Below, piece after piece: positions 45,030-53,776 of a DNA stretch of 64,000 nt. Numbering within the stretch: position 1 is the stretch's first letter; the number at the start of each line of letters is the position of its first letter. The stretch is from Lachnospiraceae bacterium (GTDB lineage Bacteria > Bacillota > Clostridia > Lachnospirales > Lachnospiraceae). The position numbers and the translations under genes are program-made. Where the stretch lies: positions 27,442 through 91,441 of the forward strand of contig JAHZAV010000008.1 of assembly GCA_019423745.1 (NCBI GenBank). The letters are read 5' to 3'. The notes beneath the pieces are model-generated. The model ran no database searches. It was not told the origin of the DNA and saw only the letters and a program-made list of their open reading frames with translations.

Positions 45030-45931
45030 TGGACATGAGAATCAATATAGCAGGAGTGGAATGGAAAAATCCAGTGACTGTTGCTTCCGGAACCTTTGGG
45101 TCTGGAGAAGAATTTTCTGATTTTGTAGATTTAAATCAGTTAGGGGCAGTGACAACAAAAGGTGTAGCAAATGTACCCTGGACAGGCAACCAAACTCCCA
45201 GAGTAGCAGAAGTTTACGGTGGAATGATGAATGCCATTGGTCTCCAGAATCCGGGGATTGAACTGTTCTGCAAACGAGATATTCCTTATCTGAAACAGTA
45301 TGATACAAAGATCATTGTTAATGTATGCGGACATGCACCGGAGGAATATCTGGCTGTTGTGGAGAGACTTGCAACGGAACCTGTGGATATGCTGGAAATT
45401 AATATTTCCTGTCCGAATGTAAACGCAGGTTTTCTTGCATTTGGTCAGGATGCCGGACATGTGGAGAAGCTGACAGCTGAAATTAAAAAGATTGCAAAGC
45501 AGCCAGTTATTATGAAGTTAACTCCAAATGTGACAGATATTACTGAAATCGCAAAAGCAGCAGAGGCAGGCGGAGCCGATGCGATTTCACTGATTAATAC
45601 ACTGACTGGAATGAAAATTGATATTCATAAAAGGGCGTTTGCTCTGGCTAATAAAACAGGAGGTGTGTCAGGCCCGGCTGTTCATCCCATTGCAGTGCGC
45701 ATGGTTTATCAGGCGGCTCATGCAGTCAAGATCCCGGTAATAGGGATGGGAGGAATTCAAAGCGCAGAGGACGCCATAGAGTTTATCCTTGCAGGAGCAA
45801 CTGCTGTCTCTGTGGGGACTGCTAACTTTCATAATCCGGCTGTGACCATGGAGGTTGTTGACGGAATTCGCAAGTATATGGAAAAGTATGGATTTGAAAC
45901 AGTGCAAGATATGATTGGTATTGTGGAATAA
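45029..45931 (+). CDS. pyrD: Dihydroorotate dehydrogenase, class 1B catalytic subunit
   Basis: Oxidises dihydroorotate to orotate with FMN, coupled to NAD through PyrK. 300 residues with VASGTFGSG, TTKGVA, NISCPNVNAG (with the catalytic Cys of class 1 enzymes), MKLTPNVTDI, SLINTLTGM and MGGIQSAEDA. GGAGGTGG lies before the ATG at 45029; the ATG at 45035 is an alternative. A terminator follows. Confidence 0.96.
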   Translation: MDMRINIAGVEWKNPVTVASGTFGSGEEFSDFVDLNQLGAVTTKGVANVPWTGNQTPRVAEVYGGMMNAIGLQNPGIELFCKRDIPYLKQYDTKIIVNVCGHAPEEYLAVVERLATEPVDMLEINISCPNVNAGFLAFGQDAGHVEKLTAEIKKIAKQPVIMKLTPNVTDITEIAKAAEAGGADAISLINTLTGMKIDIHKRAFALANKTGGVSGPAVHPIAVRMVYQAAHAVKIPVIGMGGIQSAEDAIEFILAGATAVSVGTANFHNPAVTMEVVDGIRKYMEKYGFETVQDMIGIVE

Positions 45932-45943
45932 GTTTGAAAAGGG

Positions 45944-45974
45944 AAAAGAGACTTCCAAGGAGGTCTCTTTTTTG
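45944..45974 (+). terminator. Terminator after pyrD
   Basis: 13-bp stem AAAAGAGACTTCC/GGAGGTCTCTTTT (one G-U) with an AA loop and T tail, separating pyrCFKD from pyrE. Confidence 0.88.
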
Positions 45975-46029
45975 TACCGGCGATGAGCCTATAGTAAGAA
46001 AATCTATGATTTCCAGTCAAATTCCCGAA

Positions 46030-46058
46030 TTGAAAATCTCTATAGGGTATGTTAAAAT
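46030..46058 (+). promoter_or_regulatory. Promoter of pyrE
   Basis: TTGAAA at 46030-46035, 17 bp, TAAAAT at 46053-46058 with an extended TG. It leaves a leader of about 127 bases containing two GCGTACA direct repeats, a run of ten A (46143-46152) and a small AGGG/CCCT hairpin. Confidence 0.65.
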
Positions 46059-46191
46059 TGTAAAGAATATAATCAATTAATATTGCGTACACTTTGGCGT
46101 ACATTTTTGATAAAAACAAACGGAAGTGGAATTGCAGAGGATAAAAAAAAAATCAGGGAAGCAAAACCCTACAAAGATGGAGGTTAAAAAT

Positions 46192-46872
46192 ATGGAAGCA
46201 TACAAGCAGGAATTTATTGAATTTATGGTAGAGAGTCAGGTACTGAAATTTGGGGATTTTACATTAAAAAGTGGAAGAAAATCCCCGTTTTTCATGAATG
46301 CGGGAGCTTATGTAACAGGTTCACAGTTGAAAAGACTTGGAGAATATTATGCGAAAGCGATTCATGACAGATATGGAGATGACTTTGATGTACTGTTTGG
46401 GCCGGCTTACAAAGGCATTCCTCTGGGAGTTGTAACGGCTATTGCTTACAGTGAACTGTACGGGAAGGAAGTTCGCTACTGCTCTGATAGAAAAGAGGAG
46501 AAGGATCACGGTGCAGATAAGGGAAGCTTTCTTGGCAGCAGTTTAAAAGATGGTGATCGGGTTATTATGATTGAAGATGTGACAACATCTGGAAAATCTA
46601 TGGAGGAAACTGTGCCGAAAGTAAGAGGAGCTGCAGATGTAACCATAGTAGGTCTTATGGTTTCTCTGGATCGTATGGAAGTAGGAAAAGGCGGGGAGAA
46701 ACGTGCTTTGGAAGAAATCAAAGATTTATATGGATTTGAGACAGCAGCTATTGTCACCATGGATGAAGTGGTAGAATGTCTGTATAATCAGGAGTGTAAT
46801 GGAAAAGTAATTATTGATGATACACTAAAATCATCCATTGATGCATACTATGAAAAGTATGGTGTAAAATAA
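46192..46872 (+). CDS. pyrE: Orotate phosphoribosyltransferase
   Basis: Makes OMP from orotate and PRPP. 226 residues: LKSGRKSPFFMNAG, FGPAYKGIPLG, and the PRPP-binding VIMIEDVTTSGKS. The ATG at 46192 follows GGAGG by eight bases; the ATG at 46177 lies just upstream of that site. Its own promoter and the terminator before it allow control separate from pyrCFKD. A 50-residue gene follows after 15 bases. Confidence 0.96.
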   Translation: MEAYKQEFIEFMVESQVLKFGDFTLKSGRKSPFFMNAGAYVTGSQLKRLGEYYAKAIHDRYGDDFDVLFGPAYKGIPLGVVTAIAYSELYGKEVRYCSDRKEEKDHGADKGSFLGSSLKDGDRVIMIEDVTTSGKSMEETVPKVRGAADVTIVGLMVSLDRMEVGKGGEKRALEEIKDLYGFETAAIVTMDEVVECLYNQECNGKVIIDDTLKSSIDAYYEKYGVK

Positions 46873-46887
46873 ACAGGAGGAATTTCT

Positions 46888-47040
46888 ATGAGCGAAAAAA
46901 CATACAAAGTAATGGGAATTACCGGAGCTGGAAACATAGTAATAGGCGTGACTATGATTGTGGTTGGAATTACAGCAGGAGTGCTTTCTATCGTAAGCGG
47001 TGCTCGCCTTCTGAAAGAAAAAAAGGGATTAATTTTTTAA
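46888..47040 (+). CDS. 50-residue single-span membrane peptide
   Basis: Short frame: MSEKTYKVMGITGAG, a hydrophobic segment about 16-37 (VIGVTMIVVGITAGVLSIV), and a basic end RLLKEKKGLIF. It has an excellent ribosome binding site (ACAGGAGG) seven bases before the ATG, lies 15 bases after pyrE and 21 before the next gene, and uses host-like codons. No family recognised. The strong start signal makes it a likely real gene rather than a chance frame. Confidence 0.75.
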   Translation: MSEKTYKVMGITGAGNIVIGVTMIVVGITAGVLSIVSGARLLKEKKGLIF

Positions 47041-47061
47041 ATAAAGTCAGAAGGTGAAGGA

Positions 47062-47541
47062 TTGAATTATAAAAGGAACAGACGGCTGCGAGTGTTCGGG
47101 AAAATTTTATTTATTCTGTATATAGCATTTATTGTGTATTTTCTTTTGTTTTCTGATCTTTATGGAAGGACAGGGCCAAGAACTCAGTATAGTTATAACC
47201 TTATCCTTTTTAAGGAAATTAAAAGATTCTGGAACTATCGGGAGCAGCTGGGGTTTTTTGCAGTTGCTTCCAACTTATTGGGGAATGTTGTGATTTTTCT
47301 CCCATTTGGCTTTTTTTTGCCTATGGCCAGTGTATATAGAAATTTTTTCTCGGCGGTTTTTTACAGCTTTGGTCTAAGTTTGTGTGTGGAGATATTCCAG
47401 CTTCTTACCATGGTAGGAAGTTTTGATGTGGATGATATACTTTTAAATACGGTAGGAGGCGCAGTAGGATATTTTGTGTTTATGATCTGTGCAGCAATAA
47501 GGAGAAGACATGTTTCTAAGAAGTCTAAAAGAAGCCGCTGA
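47062..47541 (+). CDS. VanZ-family membrane protein
   Basis: 159 residues, TTG start with AAGGTGAAGG upstream. Four or five hydrophobic segments and the VanZ pattern NLLGNVVIFLPFGFFLP, LSLCVEIFQLLT, FDVDDILLNTVGGAVGY. VanZ-type proteins are linked to low-level teicoplanin resistance in one case, but most are of unknown function. It overlaps the next gene by 32 bases. Confidence 0.88.
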   Translation: MNYKRNRRLRVFGKILFILYIAFIVYFLLFSDLYGRTGPRTQYSYNLILFKEIKRFWNYREQLGFFAVASNLLGNVVIFLPFGFFLPMASVYRNFFSAVFYSFGLSLCVEIFQLLTMVGSFDVDDILLNTVGGAVGYFVFMICAAIRRRHVSKKSKRSR

Positions 47542-47908
47542 AGACAGGGCGGAAGAAAGAAAGAAAAAAAAGATAGAAAAGGAAAAAATGAAAAGAAGAA
47601 GCCGGAAATACGGACAGGCACAGCTGAAACATTCTCGTCGGGGGATAAAGTCCTGTTTTCTGGCAGTGTGTTCCCTTTTTATTCTTGCTTTAATATTTTC
47701 TGTTTCTTACATAACCAGAGGAGATGTAAATATTCTAATAGGATTTTGTGGGATTCTTGTAGTTATTCTTGCGGCAGCTGGGCTTAAGGCTGGTATACAG
47801 GGACTAAAAGAACGAGAGAAAAATTATATCACCTGTAAAGTGGGAATTGGACTGAACGGGGTTTTTCTTCTGGGTATGGCAGGAATTTTTATAAGGGGGC
47901 TTTTTTAG
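47510..47908 (+). CDS. Hypothetical membrane protein, 132 residues
   Basis: A very basic and charged N-terminal 45 residues (ERKKKKIEKEKMKRRSRK) is followed by three hydrophobic segments (about 48-68, 75-93, 109-128). No family confidently recognised. It overlaps the VanZ gene by 32 bases and abuts the aminopeptidase-like gene with no gap, so the three are probably one operon. Confidence 0.7.
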   Translation: MFLRSLKEAAEDRAEERKKKKIEKEKMKRRSRKYGQAQLKHSRRGIKSCFLAVCSLFILALIFSVSYITRGDVNILIGFCGILVVILAAAGLKAGIQGLKEREKNYITCKVGIGLNGVFLLGMAGIFIRGLF

Positions 47909-49957
47909 ATGATTGAAGAACGATATAAACTTGTGATGGAAAGAATTTCGCAGATTCCGGATGAAAATACGGCAGCAGAAAGGTTTCAGCCGTATTTTCG
48001 GAGTACTGCGGAATTTATTCTTTTATTGGATCAGGTAAAAGAAAGAATAGATTCCGGGCAATACAGGCAGCAGACTTTGGAAGAATTGATGGAATGGAAC
48101 CGAAAGCTTTATGAAGATATTCTTCCGGAAAATTATGAGATGAGTTTTGCTAATCCCAGTTATGCTAAGGAACAGCTAGGAGAACAATACGGACAAATAT
48201 TAAGCTTTCTCTATACAGAGCTTCGTGGGGGGATTGTATGGGTATTTGAACAGCGTACGGAATATTTGGATGTTTTGTACGAACTTTTTGTGGAAATATA
48301 TAATTGTTTTGAAGATGAAGCGTCTCCGGATGAAGGAGAGCTGAAGAAGATTATTTACTGGTATGCAAGTGATTACTGTGATGTGTTTGTGGCAGATCGG
48401 GTTTTGGAGCAAATGGATCCATCCAGCCGTTTTGCAGCAGATATTATAGAAAATAGTGACCTTACGGATTTGAGATATCTTTATTATTTTGGAGAATATA
48501 TCAGTAACAATGAGATTCGAACTGCAAAACACCTATTATCTCTTGAGGAAGAGCAGATCCAGAGAATGGCTGACGTATATACGGAAGGATATCGCATTGG
48601 ATTTGTAAATACGGGAAAAGATCTTTCTAGAAAAAGTACCGTTAATATCCGTTATGTAGTTGGATTTGAACGTGTTGTAAAGGCAGCGATAGAAAACTTT
48701 GCAAAGATGGGACTTAAGCCTGTTATTTATCGTGCTGCTGTCAGTGCGCTGACAAAGCGAGGACAGGCGAAAATCGGCTATTGTGGAGGGAATCCTAATA
48801 AACAGTATGACTATGATCACAGAAATGATCAGGGATTATTTTTAAACAAGCGTTTTATAGAACGTAAACTGGAAGTTATTAAGACAGTATATGAAAGACA
48901 TAAAGATCTGGCAGCAGGACTGGCAGGTCCGGCTGTTATAGAAATGTTTGGAGAGAGACCATTTAGCCCCAAGACAAAGGCAGAGACAGTTTCTCTTACA
49001 GAAAAACAGGAAGAACAGCAGCTTTTATTTGATTCAAAATCCAGCCAGTTGACGAATCAATATATTAAAGGGGAAGAGAGAAGTTATACTATCATTGCCT
49101 ATCCTGTTCCTGAAATTGGGGATAAGTACGAGGAGATATTCAACGAAGTTATAAAGATTAACACACTGGATGCAAGGTTGTATACAAAGGTGCAGCAAAC
49201 GATTATTGACGCTCTTGATCAGGGAAAGTATGTCCGGGTGATTGGTGGAAATGGAAATCGTACAAATATGAAGGTACAGCTTTTCAGACTGCAGGATTCC
49301 AAGAAGGAGACAATCTTTGAAAATTGTGTGGCAGATGTAAATATTCCGGTGGGAGAAGTGTTTACCTCTCCTGTTCTTGAAGGGACAGAAGGAACACTTC
49401 ATGTGAAAGGTGTATACTTAAATGAGCTGCAATATCACGATCTGGAGCTTGGATTTACAGATGGTATGATCACGGGCTATCGGTGTGGCAATTTTGAAAA
49501 TGAAGAAGATGGCAAGAATTATATTCGTGACAATATTTTGCATAAACATCAGACCCTTCCGCTGGGCGAATTTGCTATTGGAACAAATACAACTGCCTAT
49601 GCAGCTGCAAAGAAATATAAAATAGAAGATAAACTGCCAATTCTGATTGCGGAGAAGATGGGGCCTCATTTTGCAGTAGGGGACACCTGTTACAGTTGGA
49701 GTGAGGATATTAAAGTCTATAATCCAAATGGAAAAGAGATTGTAGCCAGAGATAACTCCATATCCATAAAGAGGAAGGAGGATATCTCGAAAGCATATTT
49801 CCACTGTCATACAGATATCACAATTCCTTATGAAGAATTGGAGAAAATTTCTGTGGTTACTTATGATGAAAAAGAGATTATTATTCTCGAGCATGGAAAA
49901 TTTGTTCTTCCAGGAACAGAGATTTTAAATGAACCATTGAAAAATACGAATAAATAG
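47909..49957 (+). CDS. M29-like aminopeptidase with a long N-terminal extension
   Basis: 682 residues. The C-terminal 280 residues match the M29 fold: NIPVGEVFTSP, LPLGEFAIGTNT, EKMGPHFAVGDTCYSW and the HTD segment supply Glu, Glu, His, Tyr and His/Asp at the positions used for the two metals in M29 enzymes. The first 350 or so residues are helical and not recognised (for example YWYASDYCDVFVAD). Usual M29 proteins are about 400-420 residues, so this is a family variant with extra N-terminal sequence. Substrate unknown. GGGGGC precedes the start; it follows the membrane protein without gap. Confidence 0.75.
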   Translation: MIEERYKLVMERISQIPDENTAAERFQPYFRSTAEFILLLDQVKERIDSGQYRQQTLEELMEWNRKLYEDILPENYEMSFANPSYAKEQLGEQYGQILSFLYTELRGGIVWVFEQRTEYLDVLYELFVEIYNCFEDEASPDEGELKKIIYWYASDYCDVFVADRVLEQMDPSSRFAADIIENSDLTDLRYLYYFGEYISNNEIRTAKHLLSLEEEQIQRMADVYTEGYRIGFVNTGKDLSRKSTVNIRYVVGFERVVKAAIENFAKMGLKPVIYRAAVSALTKRGQAKIGYCGGNPNKQYDYDHRNDQGLFLNKRFIERKLEVIKTVYERHKDLAAGLAGPAVIEMFGERPFSPKTKAETVSLTEKQEEQQLLFDSKSSQLTNQYIKGEERSYTIIAYPVPEIGDKYEEIFNEVIKINTLDARLYTKVQQTIIDALDQGKYVRVIGGNGNRTNMKVQLFRLQDSKKETIFENCVADVNIPVGEVFTSPVLEGTEGTLHVKGVYLNELQYHDLELGFTDGMITGYRCGNFENEEDGKNYIRDNILHKHQTLPLGEFAIGTNTTAYAAAKKYKIEDKLPILIAEKMGPHFAVGDTCYSWSEDIKVYNPNGKEIVARDNSISIKRKEDISKAYFHCHTDITIPYEELEKISVVTYDEKEIIILEHGKFVLPGTEILNEPLKNTNK

Positions 49958-50003
49958 GATATGATTTATCTGCAAAGCTTATAAGTGAGAAAGGATGGAA
50001 ATT

Positions 50004-50516
50004 ATGCCAAAAGTAGGAATTGTAATGGGAAGCGACTCTGACATGAAGGTTATGAGTAAGGCAGCTGATATGCTGGAAAAGCTTGGAATTGAGTATGAAA
50101 TGACAATTATTTCTGCTCACCGGGAACCGGATGTGTTTTTCGAATATGCAAAATCAGCAGAAGAAAAGGACTATAAAGTTATTATTGCAGGAGCTGGAAT
50201 GGCTGCACATCTTCCGGGGATGTGTGCGGCAATTTTCCCAATGCCGGTGATTGGTGTGCCAATGTCTGGGAAAAATCTGGATGGACAGGATGCACTCTAT
50301 TCTATCGTGCAGATGCCGCCAGGAATTCCGGTTGCTACAGTTGCCATTGATGGGGGAATGAATGCAGCAATTCTTGCTGCCAGAATCCTTGCAACTTCCG
50401 ATCCAGAACTTCTTAAGAAACTGAAAGAGTATACTCAGGAAATGAAAGAGACAGTTCAGGCAAAAGCAGAGAAGCTGGATAAACTTGGCTATAAAGAATA
50501 CATGAAGCAGATGTAA
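50004..50516 (+). CDS. purE: N5-carboxyaminoimidazole ribonucleotide mutase
   Basis: Purine synthesis step converting N5-CAIR to CAIR. 170 residues: GIVMGSDSDMKVM, ISAHREPD, AGAGMAAHLPGM and GVPMSGKNLDGQDALYSIVQ. The ATG at 50004 is chosen (AAAGGA eight bases upstream); an ATG at 49995 lies in that site. First gene of purE-purM-purN-purD. The 46-base gap upstream shows no riboswitch or attenuator. Confidence 0.96.
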   Translation: MPKVGIVMGSDSDMKVMSKAADMLEKLGIEYEMTIISAHREPDVFFEYAKSAEEKDYKVIIAGAGMAAHLPGMCAAIFPMPVIGVPMSGKNLDGQDALYSIVQMPPGIPVATVAIDGGMNAAILAARILATSDPELLKKLKEYTQEMKETVQAKAEKLDKLGYKEYMKQM

Positions 50517-50531
50517 TAAAGGAGATACGGT

Positions 50532-51557
50532 ATGGATTATAAAAATGCGGGTGTAGACATTGAAGCAGGTTATAAGTCTGTGGAGTTGATGAAAGAACAC
50601 GTGAAAAAAACGATGCGTCCGGAAGTATTAGGCGGATTAGGCGGATTTTCAGGAGCCTTTTCCTTAAGCAAAATCAAAGAGATGGAGGAACCTGTTCTGT
50701 TGTCCGGAACAGATGGATGTGGGACAAAGGTAAAACTTGCTATGATACTTGATAAGCATGATACCATTGGAATCGATGCTGTAGCTATGTGCGTCAATGA
50801 TATTGCATGTGCAGGTGGTGAACCACTGTTTTTCCTGGATTACATTGCCTGTGGCAAAAATTATCCGGAAAAGATTGCAAGTATTGTCAGCGGCGTGGCA
50901 GAAGGATGTCTCCAGTCTGAAGCAGCGCTTGTGGGCGGTGAGACGGCAGAACATCCAGGACTCATGCCGGAAGATGAATATGATCTGGCAGGATTTGCCG
51001 TAGGTGTATGTGATAAAAAAGATATGATAACTGGAGAAGATCTGAAAGAAGGGGATGTTCTTATCGGAATGGCTTCTACTGGTGTACATAGCAATGGTTT
51101 TTCTCTTGTGCGCAAGGTGTTTGAAATGACAAAAGAATCCCTGGAGACTTATTATGAAGAGCTTGGAACTACGCTTGGAGAAGCTTTATTGGCTCCTACA
51201 AGAATTTATGTAAAAGCATTGAAAAACGTAAAGAATGCCGGCGTGAAAGTGAAAGCTTGCAGTCACATTACAGGTGGTGGATTCTATGAGAATGTGCCAA
51301 GAATGTTAAGTGAACATACCCACGCTGTTATTGAAAAAGATAGTTATCCGGTTCCGCCTATTTTTGGCATGCTTTCTAGAGAAGGTCAGGTAGAAGAAAA
51401 AATGATGTACAATACATTTAATATGGGAATCGGAATGATTGTTGCAGTAGATGCAGCTGATGTGGATAAAGCGATGGAAGCTATGCGTCAATCTGGCGAT
51501 ACGCCTTATGTCATTGGACATATAAAGGCGGGAGAAAAAGGAGTTACTTTATGTTAA
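50532..51557 (+). CDS. purM: Phosphoribosylformylglycinamidine cyclo-ligase (AIR synthetase)
   Basis: Converts FGAM to AIR with ATP. 341 residues: YKNAGVDIEAGY start, LSGTDGCGTK, GGETAEHPG, GMASTGVHSNG and the SHITGGGFYENVPR block. AAGGAG precedes the ATG. It overlaps purN by seven bases. Confidence 0.97.
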   Translation: MDYKNAGVDIEAGYKSVELMKEHVKKTMRPEVLGGLGGFSGAFSLSKIKEMEEPVLLSGTDGCGTKVKLAMILDKHDTIGIDAVAMCVNDIACAGGEPLFFLDYIACGKNYPEKIASIVSGVAEGCLQSEAALVGGETAEHPGLMPEDEYDLAGFAVGVCDKKDMITGEDLKEGDVLIGMASTGVHSNGFSLVRKVFEMTKESLETYYEELGTTLGEALLAPTRIYVKALKNVKNAGVKVKACSHITGGGFYENVPRMLSEHTHAVIEKDSYPVPPIFGMLSREGQVEEKMMYNTFNMGIGMIVAVDAADVDKAMEAMRQSGDTPYVIGHIKAGEKGVTLC

Positions 51558-52177
51558 AAGTTGCAGTGCTTGTTTCGGGTGGAGGAACAAATCTTCAGGC
51601 TATTCTGGACGCAGTGGATGCAGGAGAGATTACGAATGCTGCAGTGTGTGGCGTTATCAGCAATAACAGGAAAGCCTATGCTCTCACTCGTGCAGAGAAT
51701 CACGGTATACCGGCACAGTGTATTTCTCCGAAAGATTATGAGACAAGAGAAGAGTTTAATGAAAAATTTTTGCAGGCAGTAGATACTCTTGCTCCAGACT
51801 TAATCGTACTTGCCGGATTCCTTGTAGTAATTCCGGCAAAAATGATTGAAAGGTATCGGAATCGGATCATCAATATACATCCTTCTTTAATTCCGTCTTT
51901 TTGTGGAACAGGATATTATGGATTGAAGGTACATGAGGCGGCTCTTGTAAGAGGGGTAAAGGTAACAGGCGCAACGGTGCATTTTGTAGATGAAGGGACA
52001 GATACAGGACCGATTATTTTACAGAAAGCAGTGGAAGTGGAAGCGGATGATACGCCAGAAAAGCTTCAGAGACGTGTCATGGAGCAGGCGGAGTGGAAAA
52101 TTCTTCCACGGGCCATTGATTTGATCGCAAACGGACGGATTACAGTAGAAGATAATAAGGTAAAGATCAGCAGGTAG
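51551..52177 (+). CDS. purN: Phosphoribosylglycinamide formyltransferase
   Basis: Transfers formyl from 10-formyl-THF to GAR. 208 residues: VLVSGGGTNLQA, LAGFLVVIPAKM, NIHPSLIPSF (catalytic Asn and His), GATVHFVDEGTDTGPII. Its ATG lies inside the purM end; AAAGGAG is about seven bases upstream within purM. Confidence 0.96.
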   Translation: MLKVAVLVSGGGTNLQAILDAVDAGEITNAAVCGVISNNRKAYALTRAENHGIPAQCISPKDYETREEFNEKFLQAVDTLAPDLIVLAGFLVVIPAKMIERYRNRIINIHPSLIPSFCGTGYYGLKVHEAALVRGVKVTGATVHFVDEGTDTGPIILQKAVEVEADDTPEKLQRRVMEQAEWKILPRAIDLIANGRITVEDNKVKISR

Positions 52178-52187
52178 GAGGAAGCCA

Positions 52188-53462
52188 ATGAAGGTATTGA
52201 TTGTAGGAAGCGGAGGAAGAGAACACGCCATTGCATACTGCGTGGCAGGGAGCAGTAAAGTAGACGAGATTTACTGTACACCCGGAAATGCAGGAATTGC
52301 AGAATATGCCGTGTGTGAGCCTATTGGACCTATGGAATTTGATAAGATCACATCATTTGCGAAAGAAAAGGAAATTGATCTTGTCATTGTAGGTATGGAT
52401 GATCCTTTGGTAGGAGGGTTGGTCGATGAGCTGGAGGCAGCAGGAATCCGTGCCTTCGGACCAAGAAAAAATGCGGCAGTTCTGGAAGGATCCAAAGCCT
52501 TTTCCAAAGATTTAATGAAAAAGTACAATATTCCAACAGCAGCCTATGAAAATTTTGATGATGCGGATGAGGCTATCCGTTATCTGGAAACAGAAGCAAA
52601 GTTTCCAATTGTTCTGAAAGCCGATGGACTTGCTTTAGGAAAAGGAGTACTTATTTGTAATAGTCTGGACGAAGCAAAAGAGGGAGTAAAGACTATTATG
52701 TTGGACAAGAAATTTGGTGCCTCCGGAAATACAATGGTGATTGAAGAGTTTATGACTGGCCGCGAAGTATCCGTTTTGTCTTTTGTAGATGGAAATACAA
52801 TTCGCACTATGACCAGTGCGCAGGATCATAAAAGAGCAGGGGACGGTGATACGGGATTAAATACCGGCGGAATGGGGACTTTTTCTCCAAGTCCTTTCTA
52901 CACAAAAGAGGTAGAGGAGTTCTGTGAAAAATATATTTATCAGGCGACAGTAGATGCAATGAAAGCAGAGGGACGTCCTTTCAAAGGGGTTATTTTCTTT
53001 GGGCTGATGCTGACAGATGAGGGACCGAAAGTGCTGGAGTATAATGCACGTTTTGGAGATCCGGAGGCACAGGTTGTACTGCCTCGTATGAAGAATGATA
53101 TTATTGATGTAGTGGAAGCGTGCATTGATGGTACATTGGATCAGATTGATCTGCAGTTTGAAGATAATGCTGCCGTATGTGTTGTTCTCGCATCCGATGG
53201 CTATCCGCTTTCATATGAAAAAGGGCTTCCGATTCATGGACTTTCCGAGTTTAAGAAGCATGAGGGATATTACTGTTTCCATGCGGGAACAAAATTTGAT
53301 GGAGATCAGATTGTGACAAATGGCGGACGTGTTTTGGGCATTACAGCCAAGGGAAAAGATTTGAAAGAAGCAAGGGCGAATGCCTATGCGGCTACAGAAT
53401 GGGTAACATTCGACAATAAATATATGCGTCATGATATTGGAAAGGCGATAGACGAGGCATAA
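52188..53462 (+). CDS. purD: Phosphoribosylamine-glycine ligase (GAR synthetase)
   Basis: ATP-grasp ligase forming GAR. 424 residues: VGSGGREHA, DLVIVGMDDPL, the ATP-grasp LKADGLALGKGV, SAQDHKRAGDGDTGLNTGGMG, YNARFGDPEAQ and C-terminal ATEWV. TAGGAGG precedes the ATG by nine bases. Last gene of the pur run, ended by a terminator. purF, purL, purC, purB and purH are not in the window. Confidence 0.97.
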   Translation: MKVLIVGSGGREHAIAYCVAGSSKVDEIYCTPGNAGIAEYAVCEPIGPMEFDKITSFAKEKEIDLVIVGMDDPLVGGLVDELEAAGIRAFGPRKNAAVLEGSKAFSKDLMKKYNIPTAAYENFDDADEAIRYLETEAKFPIVLKADGLALGKGVLICNSLDEAKEGVKTIMLDKKFGASGNTMVIEEFMTGREVSVLSFVDGNTIRTMTSAQDHKRAGDGDTGLNTGGMGTFSPSPFYTKEVEEFCEKYIYQATVDAMKAEGRPFKGVIFFGLMLTDEGPKVLEYNARFGDPEAQVVLPRMKNDIIDVVEACIDGTLDQIDLQFEDNAAVCVVLASDGYPLSYEKGLPIHGLSEFKKHEGYYCFHAGTKFDGDQIVTNGGRVLGITAKGKDLKEARANAYAATEWVTFDNKYMRHDIGKAIDEA

Positions 53463-53479
53463 AGGACAAATTTTTACAG

Positions 53480-53537
53480 GTCCCTGCATTGGGCTGTCTG
53501 TTTAAAACAAGGCAGAACCGTTGCAGGGACTTTGTTT
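53480..53537 (+). terminator. Terminator after purD
   Basis: Outer stem GTCCCTGCA/TGCAGGGAC with an inner CTGTCT/AGGCAG plus GTTT/AAAC stem, followed by TTTGTTTG. Confidence 0.75.
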
Positions 53538-53539
53538 GA

Positions 53540-53743
53540 TATGGATGGATTTTTTCTGCTGCAATTAGTCTAATGTTCTGGAAATTTACAAGTCAGGCCA
53601 GTGGACAAAAGTTCGTATTTCCATGGAGTTACTTTGCGGTAGCGGCAGCAGGTATATTCATTATTGTTCTTGTGACAATGATATACACCATGAGGAAAAT
53701 ACGAAAATTTAATATTATTGACGAACTGAGGTTGGTATTATAA
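53540..53743 (+). pseudogene. C-terminal remnant of an FtsX/MacB-type ABC transporter permease
   Basis: An open stretch of 67 codons runs from the in-frame TGA at 53537 to a TAA at 53741. It reads as the last 60 or so residues of a permease: SLMFWKFTSQ, FPWSYFAVAAAGIFII (transmembrane helix), IYTMRKIRKFNIIDELR, the last being the typical C-terminal end of MacB/FtsX-fold permeases. There is no N-terminal part, ATPase gene or ribosome binding site; the start lies in the purD terminator. It looks like the stump of a deleted gene. Confidence 0.72.
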
Positions 53744-53776
53744 GCTCCAAGGTTTTATGACTTTATGGAATGTAGT

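Noticed and set aside
49958..50003. Possible purine riboswitch or PurR box before purE
   Set aside because: Only 46 bases are available and no junction-like or dyad structure was seen.
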